Assembly (NCBI RefSeq): GCF_024807615.1
Contig: NZ_JANUCJ010000005.1
Span: 1 to 64,000 of the forward strand
Length of the DNA stretch: 64,000 bases
Direction: 5' to 3'
Source: Tsukamurella ocularis
GTDB lineage: Bacteria; Actinomycetota; Actinomycetes; Mycobacteriales; Mycobacteriaceae
The first letter of the stretch is position 1. The number at the start of each line of letters is the position of its first letter. Below the pieces are notes generated by a model that had not been told where the DNA came from, searched no databases, and saw nothing but the letters and a program-made list of their open reading frames with translations. A program made the translations under genes and the position numbers. This document shows positions 1 to 6,947 of this stretch, piece by piece.

Positions 1-104
1 GCAACATCCATCCCCTCCTCGACAAGAGCAAGAACCTTCTCATCAGTTCCGACAGCAGGGCCCAGGGTGCAGACAATCTTGGTTCGACGAGTCACGGCGT
101 CCAC
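1..104 (-). CDS. pyk: pyruvate kinase, N-terminal fragment (cut by window edge)
   Basis: Only the first 34 codons are in the window. They read VDAVTRRTKIVCTLGPAVGT and continue into EGMDVA, the N-terminal beta strand of pyruvate kinase, which makes ATP and pyruvate from phosphoenolpyruvate. The GTG start follows a GGGAGG ribosome site after 6 bases, and a second GTG three codons later is the alternative. The start lies one base after the lgt stop, so the two genes are probably co-transcribed. The codons are odd for this genome: AAG ATT, GTT CTT, GCT CTT and GTC GAG include several A/T-ending codons that neighbouring genes avoid. Confidence 0.9.
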   Translation of the reverse strand, partial: MDAVTRRTKIVCTLGPAVGTDEKVLALVEEGMDV

Positions 105-105
105 G

Positions 106-1140
106 TTAGTCCTCCCTATTCCGCGATGTGGAGTCTCCCGGCAACCCGCCGGTATCCATCTGGCGAACATCAGCCTCCGCGTCGGCACCGTCGCCCGCCT
201 TTTCGAGGGCCACGGGCTCGTCGACGGGCCTCGATCCGCCCTGCTCGGGGGCCGATTCCGACGGCGCCGCCGACGGCTCGTCAAGGAGGACCGAGTCCTC
301 GCGCCGCTTCGGGGCGAGGAAGAAGTAGGCGATCGCGCCGGCGAAGACGAGCGCCGCGGTGAAGACGTTGATCCGGACTCCGAAGATCAGGGTGGCGTGG
401 TCGTCGCGCATCAGCTCGATGAAGAACCGGCCGAGGCAGTAGCCCGCGACGTAGAGCGCGAAGAGGCGGCCGTGGCCGATGCGGAAGCGACGGTCGACGA
501 TGACAAGGAAGGCCGCGACCAGCAGGTTCCAGATGAGCTCGTAGAGGAACGTGGGCTGCACGACCGCGAGGACGACACCGGTGCTGTGACCGTCGAGCAC
601 GTCGGGACCGCGCTGACCGACGTCGTTGGCGCGCTCGTAGATCTCCAGGCCCCAGGGCAGCGTGGTGGGGCCGCCGTAGAGCTCCTGGTTGAACCAGTTG
701 CCGAGCCGGCCGATGGCCTGGGCAACGATGATCGCAGGCGCGATCGCGTCGGCGAAGGGGCCGAGCTTGATGCCGAGCTGCCGGCAGCCGATCGCGGCGC
801 CGACGCCGCCGAGGGCCACGGCGCCCCAGATGCCGAGGCCGCCGTCCCAGATGCGGAAGACAGCGCCGAGACCGCGGCCGTTCGGGCCGAAGTAGGTGCT
901 GAAGTCGGTGAGCACGTGGTAGAGGCGGCCGCCGATGAGGCCGAAGGGGACGGCCCAGACCGCCACGTCGAGGACCTGGCCGGGCTTGCCGCCGCGGGCC
1001 ACCCAGCGGCGGTCACCCCACCAGCAGGCGACGACGATGCCGATGATGATGCACAGCGCGTAGGCGCGGATCGGGACGGGCCCGAGGTGCCATACGCCCT
1101 GGGCGGGACTCGGGATGCTCGCGAGGATCACGCCCGTCAC
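106..1140 (-). CDS. lgt: prolipoprotein diacylglyceryl transferase Lgt
   Basis: Integral membrane enzyme that moves a diacylglyceryl group from phosphatidylglycerol to the lipobox cysteine of prolipoproteins, the first step of lipoprotein maturation. The protein has 344 residues and about seven hydrophobic segments. The family signature GRLGNWFNQELYGG is at residues 144-157, and WDGGLGIWGA at 98-107 matches the conserved periplasmic loop. After the last membrane segment there is a charged, disordered tail of about 60 residues, common in actinobacterial Lgt. Likely substrates in this window are the lipobox proteins encoded at 52171 and 58417. Its stop TAA is one base from the pyk start. Confidence 0.96.
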   Translation of the reverse strand: MTGVILASIPSPAQGVWHLGPVPIRAYALCIIIGIVVACWWGDRRWVARGGKPGQVLDVAVWAVPFGLIGGRLYHVLTDFSTYFGPNGRGLGAVFRIWDGGLGIWGAVALGGVGAAIGCRQLGIKLGPFADAIAPAIIVAQAIGRLGNWFNQELYGGPTTLPWGLEIYERANDVGQRGPDVLDGHSTGVVLAVVQPTFLYELIWNLLVAAFLVIVDRRFRIGHGRLFALYVAGYCLGRFFIELMRDDHATLIFGVRINVFTAALVFAGAIAYFFLAPKRREDSVLLDEPSAAPSESAPEQGGSRPVDEPVALEKAGDGADAEADVRQMDTGGLPGDSTSRNRED

Positions 1141-1164
1141 CCTACTGACCGCCAGCGCGGGCCG

Positions 1165-2688
1165 TCACTGCGAGCGCAGCCGCCGCCACAGTTCTGGCCA
1201 GGCGACGGTCCGTTCGGTGTAGAGCTGCACCACGGGATCGCCCGTCTCGCCGGGGGCCGGCACGGCCCGACGGTGCGCGAAGGCCCCGTCGAGCACGGGC
1301 GACGGGTCGCCGATCCAGAGCACCGCGCGGGCGTCCTCGGGCGGGCAACCGAAGTAGTAGTACGCCCGGTGCCCGCTGTACGCGCGGGGCAGGCCCTCGT
1401 CGCGTCCGAAGAAGTCGACGGCCGCGGCGAACGGGTAGCTCTCGGCCACGATGACGGTGCCGTCGCGCTCCGCGGGCGACAGCGTCCGGTACGAGGCGAC
1501 GACGGTGTCGGACAGGCCCTGGAGCATCGTGTCCCCCTCGACGAGCATCGTCGCGGGCGCGCGCAGCGGGGGCGCGCCGATCCGCGCCGCGACGGCCGGC
1601 GACCACACCGGCGAGGCCGCGATCCAGCTGGCGGAGGAGCCGAGGACCGCGAGGACCGCGACCGCGCGGAGCACGCCGCCGGCCCGCAGCCCGCGACGCG
1701 CGAGCCACCGCTCGGCGACGACAGCGCCGGCGGCCATCGGCAGCGCGTACACCGAGGCCAGGTAGTACGAGCGGCCGTGGGTCAGCACGATCACAATCAC
1801 GACCAGCACGAGGGCGACGCCGAGGAATCGGTACGGGCGCAGGTCGCGCGAGCGGAGCAGCGCGACGACACCGGCGAGCAGCAACGGCAGACCGATGAGC
1901 AGGCCCGCGCCGAACAGGCCGACGAGCGCGAACCCGGCGCCGCCGGGCCATTCCGCCCGCACGACCGCCCCCATCCGGGTGTACGCCCACTCGTGCCCGG
2001 CCTGCCACCAGAGCGTCGGGGCGATCGCGACGACCGCGACGGCGCCGCCGGCCCACAGGGCGGGCCGGGCGAGCAGCCGACGAGGCCCACAGGCGAGGGC
2101 GGCGATCGCCACCGCAATCCACAGCGCGGGCACGAGGAACTTCGTGAGCAGGGAGAGCGCCGTGACGGCGCCTGCGAGGAGCAGCAGGCGGTCGTCCCGG
2201 ATGCGCACCCATCGGACCAGCAGGTACAGGATCATCGTCCACCACAGCGGGTCGAGCGAGTAGGTCGCGAGCCAGTGTCCGACGGAGCTGACCAGCGACA
2301 TCGCGACCGCTGCCGCGGCGAAGGCCTGCGCACCGACGCGGCCGCCGAGCTCGCGGGCGATGAGCCCGGCGAGCAGGGTGATCGCCACGACCGCGAGGGT
2401 CGCGGGCAGGCGCAGGACGACGAGGTTCCCGTGCGCGAGGTGATCGAGGCCGGCGGCGAGCAAGGGCACGAGCGGCGGCTGGTCGAAGTACCCGGCGGCG
2501 GGGTGGTCCCGCCCCGCGACGACGAAGTAGGCCTCGTCGAAGAAGTAGCCGTAGTTGCGGCTGCCGAGCAGCATCACGGCGAGAACGACGGTGCCCACGA
2601 GGGCGAGCGGCAGCCGCGCGATCGGCGGGAACGCGCCGCGCGATCCGGCGGTCGGAGCGGAGTCGGGTGTGATGACCTGCGATGTCAT
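1165..2688 (-). CDS. GT39/ArnT-like membrane glycosyltransferase
   Basis: A 507-residue polytopic protein of the GT-C fold that transfers sugar from a polyprenyl-phosphate donor on the outer face of the membrane. After a short cytosolic N-terminus and the first membrane helix comes YFFDEAYF and then GYFDQPPLVP, the acidic first-loop pattern of the PMT/ArnT family. About eleven hydrophobic segments follow. The chosen ATG gives a clean N-terminus (MTSQVITPD); longer forward extensions are high-GC open frame with no family similarity. Acceptor and sugar cannot be told from sequence. It lies 24 bases before lgt on the same strand and diverges from the histidine kinase gene. Confidence 0.85.
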   Translation of the reverse strand: MTSQVITPDSAPTAGSRGAFPPIARLPLALVGTVVLAVMLLGSRNYGYFFDEAYFVVAGRDHPAAGYFDQPPLVPLLAAGLDHLAHGNLVVLRLPATLAVVAITLLAGLIARELGGRVGAQAFAAAAVAMSLVSSVGHWLATYSLDPLWWTMILYLLVRWVRIRDDRLLLLAGAVTALSLLTKFLVPALWIAVAIAALACGPRRLLARPALWAGGAVAVVAIAPTLWWQAGHEWAYTRMGAVVRAEWPGGAGFALVGLFGAGLLIGLPLLLAGVVALLRSRDLRPYRFLGVALVLVVIVIVLTHGRSYYLASVYALPMAAGAVVAERWLARRGLRAGGVLRAVAVLAVLGSSASWIAASPVWSPAVAARIGAPPLRAPATMLVEGDTMLQGLSDTVVASYRTLSPAERDGTVIVAESYPFAAAVDFFGRDEGLPRAYSGHRAYYYFGCPPEDARAVLWIGDPSPVLDGAFAHRRAVPAPGETGDPVVQLYTERTVAWPELWRRLRSQ

Positions 2689-2752
2689 GCCTTCGACCGT
2701 CGCCGATCGGGCGCGACGCCGGTAGCGCCGTTCGGTGGCCCGTCGACCGACG

Positions 2753-2783
2753 AAAGGAGGTACCGGCACCGTCGGGCCCCTCC
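2753..2783 (+). other. strong Shine-Dalgarno with no start codon, and pairing CCTCC
   Basis: AAAGGAGG (2753-2760) is the strongest ribosome site in this stretch, but no ATG, GTG or TTG follows within 12 bases in any frame. CCTCC at 2779-2783 could pair with its GGAGG core. The kinase ATG is 36 bases downstream and looks leaderless, so the site is unexplained. It may be chance. Confidence 0.3.
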
Positions 2784-2784
2784 C

Positions 2785-2790
2785 TACGAT
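2785..2790 (+). promoter_or_regulatory. -10 hexamer of leaderless promoter (histidine kinase)
   Basis: TACGAT ends 6 bases before the ATG at 2797 and no ribosome site sits at a usable distance. This matches the leaderless TANNNT arrangement repeated across the window and supports that start. Confidence 0.6.
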
Positions 2791-2796
2791 GGCTGC

Positions 2797-3894
2797 ATGC
2801 CACTCGCACCCGACACCCGCACGCGGGCCGCCCACGCGACGCTGCTCGTGGTGTCGGCGGCCGGCACCGTCGCGCTGGTGATGGCGCTGTTCCCCGCGCT
2901 GCGGGGCGCCGGCCTGTGGCTGGGCGCGACCGCGATGCTCGCGGCGTCCGCGGCGGTCGGGCCGCTGCGCCCCGTCGTCGCGGCGCCGGTCGTCGCGGCC
3001 GCCTGCTGCTACCTCGCGCTCGGCCCGTGGGCCGAGGCGACCGCCTCGGGTGCGGCGATCTGGGTCGCGGTGGCGGCGTCTCTCATCTCCTCGGCGGCGG
3101 CGCAGACGGCGCGGGACCGCCGCGAGGCGGTGACCGCCTTCGCCCCGTTCGTGGTCTTCGCGGCCGCCGTGGCGGCGTCCTCGCACTCCGTGTGGGGCGC
3201 GCTCGGCTCGCTGGCCCCGGTGTTCGGCGGCACGACCTTCGGGCTGGGGCTGCGGCTGCGCGACGCCCAGCGGGAGCGTCGGGCCCTCGCCGCTCGGCAG
3301 GTCCGCGCCGACGAGCGGCTCGCGCTGGCGGCCCAGCTGCACGACCTCGCGACGGCGCGCCTGACCCGGATCGTGCTCGCGGCGCGCGCGGCGGCGCAGC
3401 CCGGGATCGAGGAGGACGCGCAGGCCGCGCTCGCCGACCTGCGCCGGGTGGTGGTCGGGCTGCAGACCGCTGACGCCCCGGCCGCCCCGCTGGCGGTCAG
3501 CGGGCTCGTCGGCCCGGCCGATCTCGACGGCACCATCGCGGAGGCGGTGGTCCGGGCCCGGGACACGGGCCAGCACGTCGACCTGAGCGGGAGCGTCGCC
3601 GCGCCGCTCCCCCGCGCGAGCGCCGACTGCCTGGCCCGCGTCCTCGAGGAGGGCCTGGCGAACGCGCGCAAGCACGCGGCGGGCGCGCCGGTCGAGGTGG
3701 AGGTCACGGACCGCGGCGTGCGCGTGCACAACCTGTCGGCAGCCCCCGACCCGGCGCTCGTCGCGACCGGCAGCGGCACGGGACTGCGGGGCCTGGCGGC
3801 CCGCACCGCGCTCGTCGGCGGCACCCTCCGTCACGGCCCCTCACCCGACGGTGGCTGGACGCTGCAGGCCGACTTCCCGGCGGCCGCCCGATGA
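2797..3894 (+). CDS. sensor histidine kinase, HisKA_3/NarX type
   Basis: A 365-residue membrane sensor kinase. Residues 1 to about 150 form four to five hydrophobic segments with little extracellular loop, so it probably senses a membrane state or small molecule. The dimerisation helix carries the phospho-acceptor His182 in AQLHDLATARLTR. The ATPase domain has the N box EGLANARKHA (Asn289) and the G box GSGTGLRGL near residue 325. It overlaps the response regulator by four bases (ATGA), so the pair should act together. The third gene of the unit is a lycopene cyclase. The ATG is chosen because it follows TACGAT by six bases. Confidence 0.9.
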   Translation: MPLAPDTRTRAAHATLLVVSAAGTVALVMALFPALRGAGLWLGATAMLAASAAVGPLRPVVAAPVVAAACCYLALGPWAEATASGAAIWVAVAASLISSAAAQTARDRREAVTAFAPFVVFAAAVAASSHSVWGALGSLAPVFGGTTFGLGLRLRDAQRERRALAARQVRADERLALAAQLHDLATARLTRIVLAARAAAQPGIEEDAQAALADLRRVVVGLQTADAPAAPLAVSGLVGPADLDGTIAEAVVRARDTGQHVDLSGSVAAPLPRASADCLARVLEEGLANARKHAAGAPVEVEVTDRGVRVHNLSAAPDPALVATGSGTGLRGLAARTALVGGTLRHGPSPDGGWTLQADFPAAAR

Positions 3895-4520
3895 CGACGG
3901 TGCGCGTCCTGGTGGCCGACGACGACCCGCTCGTGCGGGAGTACCTGCGCTCGACGCTGTCGGCCGAGCCGGACCTCGACGTGGTCGCGACCGCGGCCGA
4001 CGGCGCCGCCGCCGTCGAGGCGGGCATCGCGCACGCGCCGCAGGTCGCGCTGCTCGACGTGCGGATGCCCGGCGTCGACGGGATCGTCGCGACCCGCGCG
4101 CTGCGCGACCTCGATCCGCCGATCGCGGTCGTGCTCATCACCACCCTCGACACCGACGCGGTGCTGGTCGACGGGCTGGCCGCCGGCGCGGCGGGCTTCG
4201 TGGTGAAGACCGCCGAGCCGGCGCTACTGGCGTCGGCGGTGCGCACCGCGGCGGCGGGCGGCTCGCTGCTCTCCCCCGACGCCCTGGCCCGCCTCGTGCG
4301 CCTCGCCGGCGACCGGCCACGCCGCGACCCGCGCATCGACGCCCTCGGCGAGCGGGACCGCGACGTGCTGCGCGAGCTGGCGACGGGCGCATCGAACGCG
4401 GAGATCGCGGCGCGCCTGTTCCTCGCCGAGTCGACGGTGAAGGGCTACGTCTCCGCACTGATGACCCGGCTGGACTGCGCGAACCGCACGCAGCTCGCGC
4501 TGCTCGGGGCGGCGCAGTGA
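3891..4520 (+). CDS. NarL/LuxR-family response regulator
   Basis: DNA-binding partner of the kinase just upstream, 209 residues. The receiver domain (about 1-120) has the acidic pocket D10-D12, the phosphorylation site Asp56 in VALLDVRMPG, the conserved Thr of VVLITTLD and the Lys of GFVVKTAEP. The C-terminal LuxR helix-turn-helix (about 145-205) reads ERDRDVLRELATGASNAEIA, then ESTVKGYV. It overlaps the kinase by ATGA and the next gene by GTGA, so all three are translationally coupled. The natural inference is that it controls carotenoid cyclisation or envelope genes. Its targets cannot be read from the sequence. Confidence 0.94.
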   Translation: MTTVRVLVADDDPLVREYLRSTLSAEPDLDVVATAADGAAAVEAGIAHAPQVALLDVRMPGVDGIVATRALRDLDPPIAVVLITTLDTDAVLVDGLAAGAAGFVVKTAEPALLASAVRTAAAGGSLLSPDALARLVRLAGDRPRRDPRIDALGERDRDVLRELATGASNAEIAARLFLAESTVKGYVSALMTRLDCANRTQLALLGAAQ

Positions 4521-5593
4521 GCGCCGACCTTGTGGTGTTGGGTCTCGGGCCGGCGGGGCGCGCGGTCGCGCACCGCGCTGCGGCGGCGGGCCTGCGGGTA
4601 CGGGCCTTCGATCCCGCGCCGGACGCGCGCTGGCGGCGCACCTTCGGACTGTGGGCCGACGAGCTTCCGGCGTGGCTGCCGGCCGACGTGGTCTCGGCCG
4701 TCTCGTCGCCGCAGGTCGTCGTACGGACCCGGCACGACCTCCGGCGCGAGTACGCGATGCTCGACGTGGACGCGGTGCAGGGCGCTATTCCGCTCGACGG
4801 GGTGGACGTCCGCGCCGAGCACGCGGGCCGCGACGGGCACGGCGCGGCATTCGTGATCGACGCCCGGGGGCCGGCACCGTCGGCTTCGACGGACGTGCCC
4901 CGGCAGACCGCGGCCGGGGTGCTGGTCCCGGCGGGCGCGCACGAGGAGCTGTGGATGGACTGGCGCCCGGCGCCCGGCGTGCCGGACGACGCGCCCGCGT
5001 CCTTCCTCTACGCGGTCCGGGTCTCGGGCGACGCTCTGCTGCTGGAGGAAACGTGCCTCGCGGGCGCGCCGGCGGTCACCGTCGACGAGCTGGAGGTACG
5101 GCTGCGGGCGCGTCTGGCGACGCGCGGCGTCGCGGCGGGCGCGCTGCACGAGCGGGTGGACTTCCCGCTGCTGCACCCCGGGCCGCGGCGCGGGCGGGGA
5201 TGGTGCGGGGCCGGGGTGCGCGGCACGACGCTGCACCCGGCGACGGGGTATTCGGTGGCGGGGTCACTGGCCTTCGCCGATGACGCGGTCGCCGCTCTGC
5301 AGGACGGCCGGAACCCGGCGACCGCAGACGCGGTGGCGGCGCACCGCCTGCGCGCGGCGGCGCTGGGCGCGCTACTGGGCATGTCCCCTGCTGAGCAGCG
5401 CGATTTCTTCGAGGTCTTCTTCGGGCTCCCGGACCGGCGGGTGCGGGCGTTCCTCTCGCCGCGCACGCCGGCAACGACGAACGCCGCAGCGATGGCTGCG
5501 GCGTTCGCGGCGGCGCCGTGGGGGCTGCGCCGGCGCCTGGCGCGGGGGGTTGCTCCTGTGGTTACTCCGCGGGCTTCTCGCCGGCGGCATTGA
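4517..5593 (+). CDS. crtL: lycopene cyclase (CrtY/CrtL family)
   Basis: FAD/NAD(P)-dependent cyclase that closes ionone rings on lycopene during carotenoid synthesis. The 358 residues start with the dinucleotide fold LVVLGLGPAGRAVAHR, followed by WRRTFGLWADELP, a hallmark of the family, and VIDARG before the second half. HPATGYSVAGSL matches the C-terminal flavin-binding part. The GTG start overlaps the response-regulator stop (GTGA). No other carotenoid gene is in the window, so the remaining pathway lies elsewhere. The last 32 bases overlap the 3' end of the thioredoxin gene on the other strand. Ring type (beta or epsilon) is not determined. Confidence 0.82.
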   Translation: MSADLVVLGLGPAGRAVAHRAAAAGLRVRAFDPAPDARWRRTFGLWADELPAWLPADVVSAVSSPQVVVRTRHDLRREYAMLDVDAVQGAIPLDGVDVRAEHAGRDGHGAAFVIDARGPAPSASTDVPRQTAAGVLVPAGAHEELWMDWRPAPGVPDDAPASFLYAVRVSGDALLLEETCLAGAPAVTVDELEVRLRARLATRGVAAGALHERVDFPLLHPGPRRGRGWCGAGVRGTTLHPATGYSVAGSLAFADDAVAALQDGRNPATADAVAAHRLRAAALGALLGMSPAEQRDFFEVFFGLPDRRVRAFLSPRTPATTNAAAMAAAFAAAPWGLRRRLARGVAPVVTPRASRRRH

Positions 5594-5930
5594 CCTCGGC
5601 CTGCTCGATGTCGAGCGCCTTGGCCTGGCCGATGAGGTCCTCGAGCGCGGCGGGCGGGAGCGCGCCGGCCTCGTTGTAGACGAGGTTGCCCTTCTTGAAG
5701 ACCATGAGGGTGGGGATCGACCGGATGTTCGCGGCGGCCGCCAAGCTCTGCTCGGCCTCGGTGTCCACCTTCGCGAAAACCACATCCGGATGCGTCTCCG
5801 ATGCCTTCTCAAAGGTCGGCGCGAACGCGCGGCAGGGCCCGCACCAGGAGGCCCAGAAGTCGACCAGCACGATATCGTTGCCGGTCACGGTCTGATCGAA
5901 CTTGTCTGCGGTCAATTCAACTGTCGCCAT
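5562..5930 (-). CDS. trxA: thioredoxin
   Basis: Small cytosolic dithiol reductant of 122 residues. The redox motif is WCGPC (Cys30 and Cys33), preceded by LVDFWASW and followed by the cis-proline segment IRSIPTLMVF. The ATG follows GGAGG closely and gives a normal thioredoxin N-terminus, MATVELTADKF; a start 15 codons upstream would add residues the family lacks. The 3' end runs 32 bases into the convergent lycopene cyclase gene. A C-terminal tail of about 15 residues (EQAEVNAAGEKPAE) extends past the usual last helix. The target proteins are unknown. Confidence 0.94.
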   Translation of the reverse strand: MATVELTADKFDQTVTGNDIVLVDFWASWCGPCRAFAPTFEKASETHPDVVFAKVDTEAEQSLAAAANIRSIPTLMVFKKGNLVYNEAGALPPAALEDLIGQAKALDIEQAEVNAAGEKPAE

Positions 5931-5993
5931 ACCCCCTCCAACGATTTTGCCGACTCCATGATTCCCATTCGCCAAAATGTCGGATGGGATCGC

Positions 5994-5999
5994 TATTGT
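5994..5999 (+). promoter_or_regulatory. possible -10 element of the lectin gene
   Basis: TATTGT lies 61 bases before the lectin ATG. No convincing -35 hexamer is seen upstream. If used, the mRNA leader is about 55 bases and contains the palindrome at 6027. Confidence 0.4.
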
Positions 6000-6026
6000 C
6001 TACTGAGGCGCGCACCCGCGCGCCAC

Positions 6027-6043
6027 ATGTACACCGAGTACAT
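6027..6043. promoter_or_regulatory. inverted repeat in lectin leader (possible operator)
   Basis: ATGTAC-ACCGA-GTACAT is a perfect 6-bp inverted repeat with a 5-base spacer, located 18 bases before the lectin ATG. Its size suits a dimeric repressor of the TetR or GntR type. No cognate regulator is adjacent. Confidence 0.45.
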
Positions 6044-6060
6044 CGACAAAGGGGATACAC

Positions 6061-6624
6061 ATGACCGACGTGCTTCGCGCAGGAAACCAGCTCGGCCTCG
6101 GGGAGACCCTGGACTCCCTCAACGGCGGCTACACGCTGACCCTGCAGAGCGATGGCAACCTCGTGCTCACCGAGGGCGCCGGCACCGTGGTGTGGGCCAG
6201 CGCGACCGACGGCAAGGGCGTCGAGCGGGCCAACTTCCAGACCGACGGCAACTTCGTGCTGTACAACGGCGCCGGTGAGGGCGTCTGGTCGACCAACACC
6301 GAGGGCACTGGCGCCGACCGCATCGTCCTGCAGGACGACCGCAACCTCGTCGTCTACGCCGGCGACGCCGACAAGTGGGCCTCCAACACCGCTACCGACC
6401 AGCCGGCCCCGGCTCGTCAGGCCGCCCCCGAGCCCGAGCCCGTCGCCGCCGAGGCGCCGGCCGCTCCCGCGCCGCGCACCCACACCGTCGCTTCCGGCGA
6501 CACCCTGTGGGCGATCGCCGAGCAGTACCTGGGCGACGGCAACCGCTACACGGAGATCGCGCAGCTCAACGGCATCGCGAACCCGGATCTGATCAACGTG
6601 GGCCAGGTCATCACCATCCCCTGA
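6061..6624 (+). CDS. mannose-binding B-lectin plus LysM protein
   Basis: A 187-residue two-domain carbohydrate-binding protein. Residues 4-112 are a bulb-type (monocot mannose-binding) lectin with three QxDxNxVxY-type sites: QSDGNLVL (29-36), QTDGNFVLY (60-68) and QDDRNLVVY (91-99). The first lacks the final Tyr. A Pro/Ala-rich linker (112-140) leads to one C-terminal LysM peptidoglycan-binding domain (141-187, HTVASGDTLWAIAEQYLGDG). No signal peptide is visible although both domains bind surface glycans. The ATG follows AAAGGGGA at good spacing. Similar lectins occur in LlpA-type bacteriocins, but that role is only a possibility here. Confidence 0.85.
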   Translation: MTDVLRAGNQLGLGETLDSLNGGYTLTLQSDGNLVLTEGAGTVVWASATDGKGVERANFQTDGNFVLYNGAGEGVWSTNTEGTGADRIVLQDDRNLVVYAGDADKWASNTATDQPAPARQAAPEPEPVAAEAPAAPAPRTHTVASGDTLWAIAEQYLGDGNRYTEIAQLNGIANPDLINVGQVITIP

Positions 6625-6654
6625 TCGCCGAAGATCACGCTCTGAATCACGCAG

Positions 6655-6687
6655 CGGCCCGCCCTCGCACCATGCGAGGGCGGGCCG
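6655..6687 (+). terminator. strong stem-loop after the lectin gene
   Basis: A perfect 15-bp GC-rich inverted repeat (arms 6655-6669 and 6673-6687) with a CCA loop lies 31 bases after the lectin stop. It has no long T run, which is usual for terminators in this group. It could also serve the minus-strand small gene at 6700. Confidence 0.75.
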
Positions 6688-6699
6688 TTGTCGTCGTGG

Positions 6700-6831
6700 T
6701 CAGCGGGTCCGCGGGTGGCAACCGAGCGACGCCGAGACGACGGCGAGCGGCGTACTCGCCAGGCGGAGGTTGTGGCGCTCCTGCGGCGTCATCGTCCAGC
6801 GAGCGTGCAGGTGACGGGCGAATGCGAACAT
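6700..6831 (-). CDS. small protein of unknown function, 43 residues
   Basis: A short open frame with a good ribosome site (AGAAGGAA, 7 bases before the ATG). The product begins MFAFARHLHARWTMTPQER and ends SASLGCHPRTR. It is basic, with one Cys and no clear membrane helix. The frame lies between the strong stem-loop at 6655 and the upstream region of the acyl-CoA dehydrogenase gene, filling an otherwise empty gap. No family is recognised. The clean ribosome site and fit to the gap are the only support, and chance coding is possible. Confidence 0.4.
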   Translation of the reverse strand: MFAFARHLHARWTMTPQERHNLRLASTPLAVVSASLGCHPRTR

Positions 6832-6947
6832 GGTGCGGTTCCTTCTCCGGCGGTGCCGGTCGTACGGTGATCCATCGAGTATCGAACCGAACTACCGAGT
6901 GGCGCAACGACTATCGCGTTAAGACCGCGTATCGGTCGCGATAACCG

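Noticed and set aside
67-2796. Long plus-strand open frame running from near the window start into the histidine kinase gene
   Set aside because: It is antisense to lgt and the glycosyltransferase, is composed of low-complexity Arg/Glu/Asp/Gly, and shows family similarity only after the kinase ATG at 2797.
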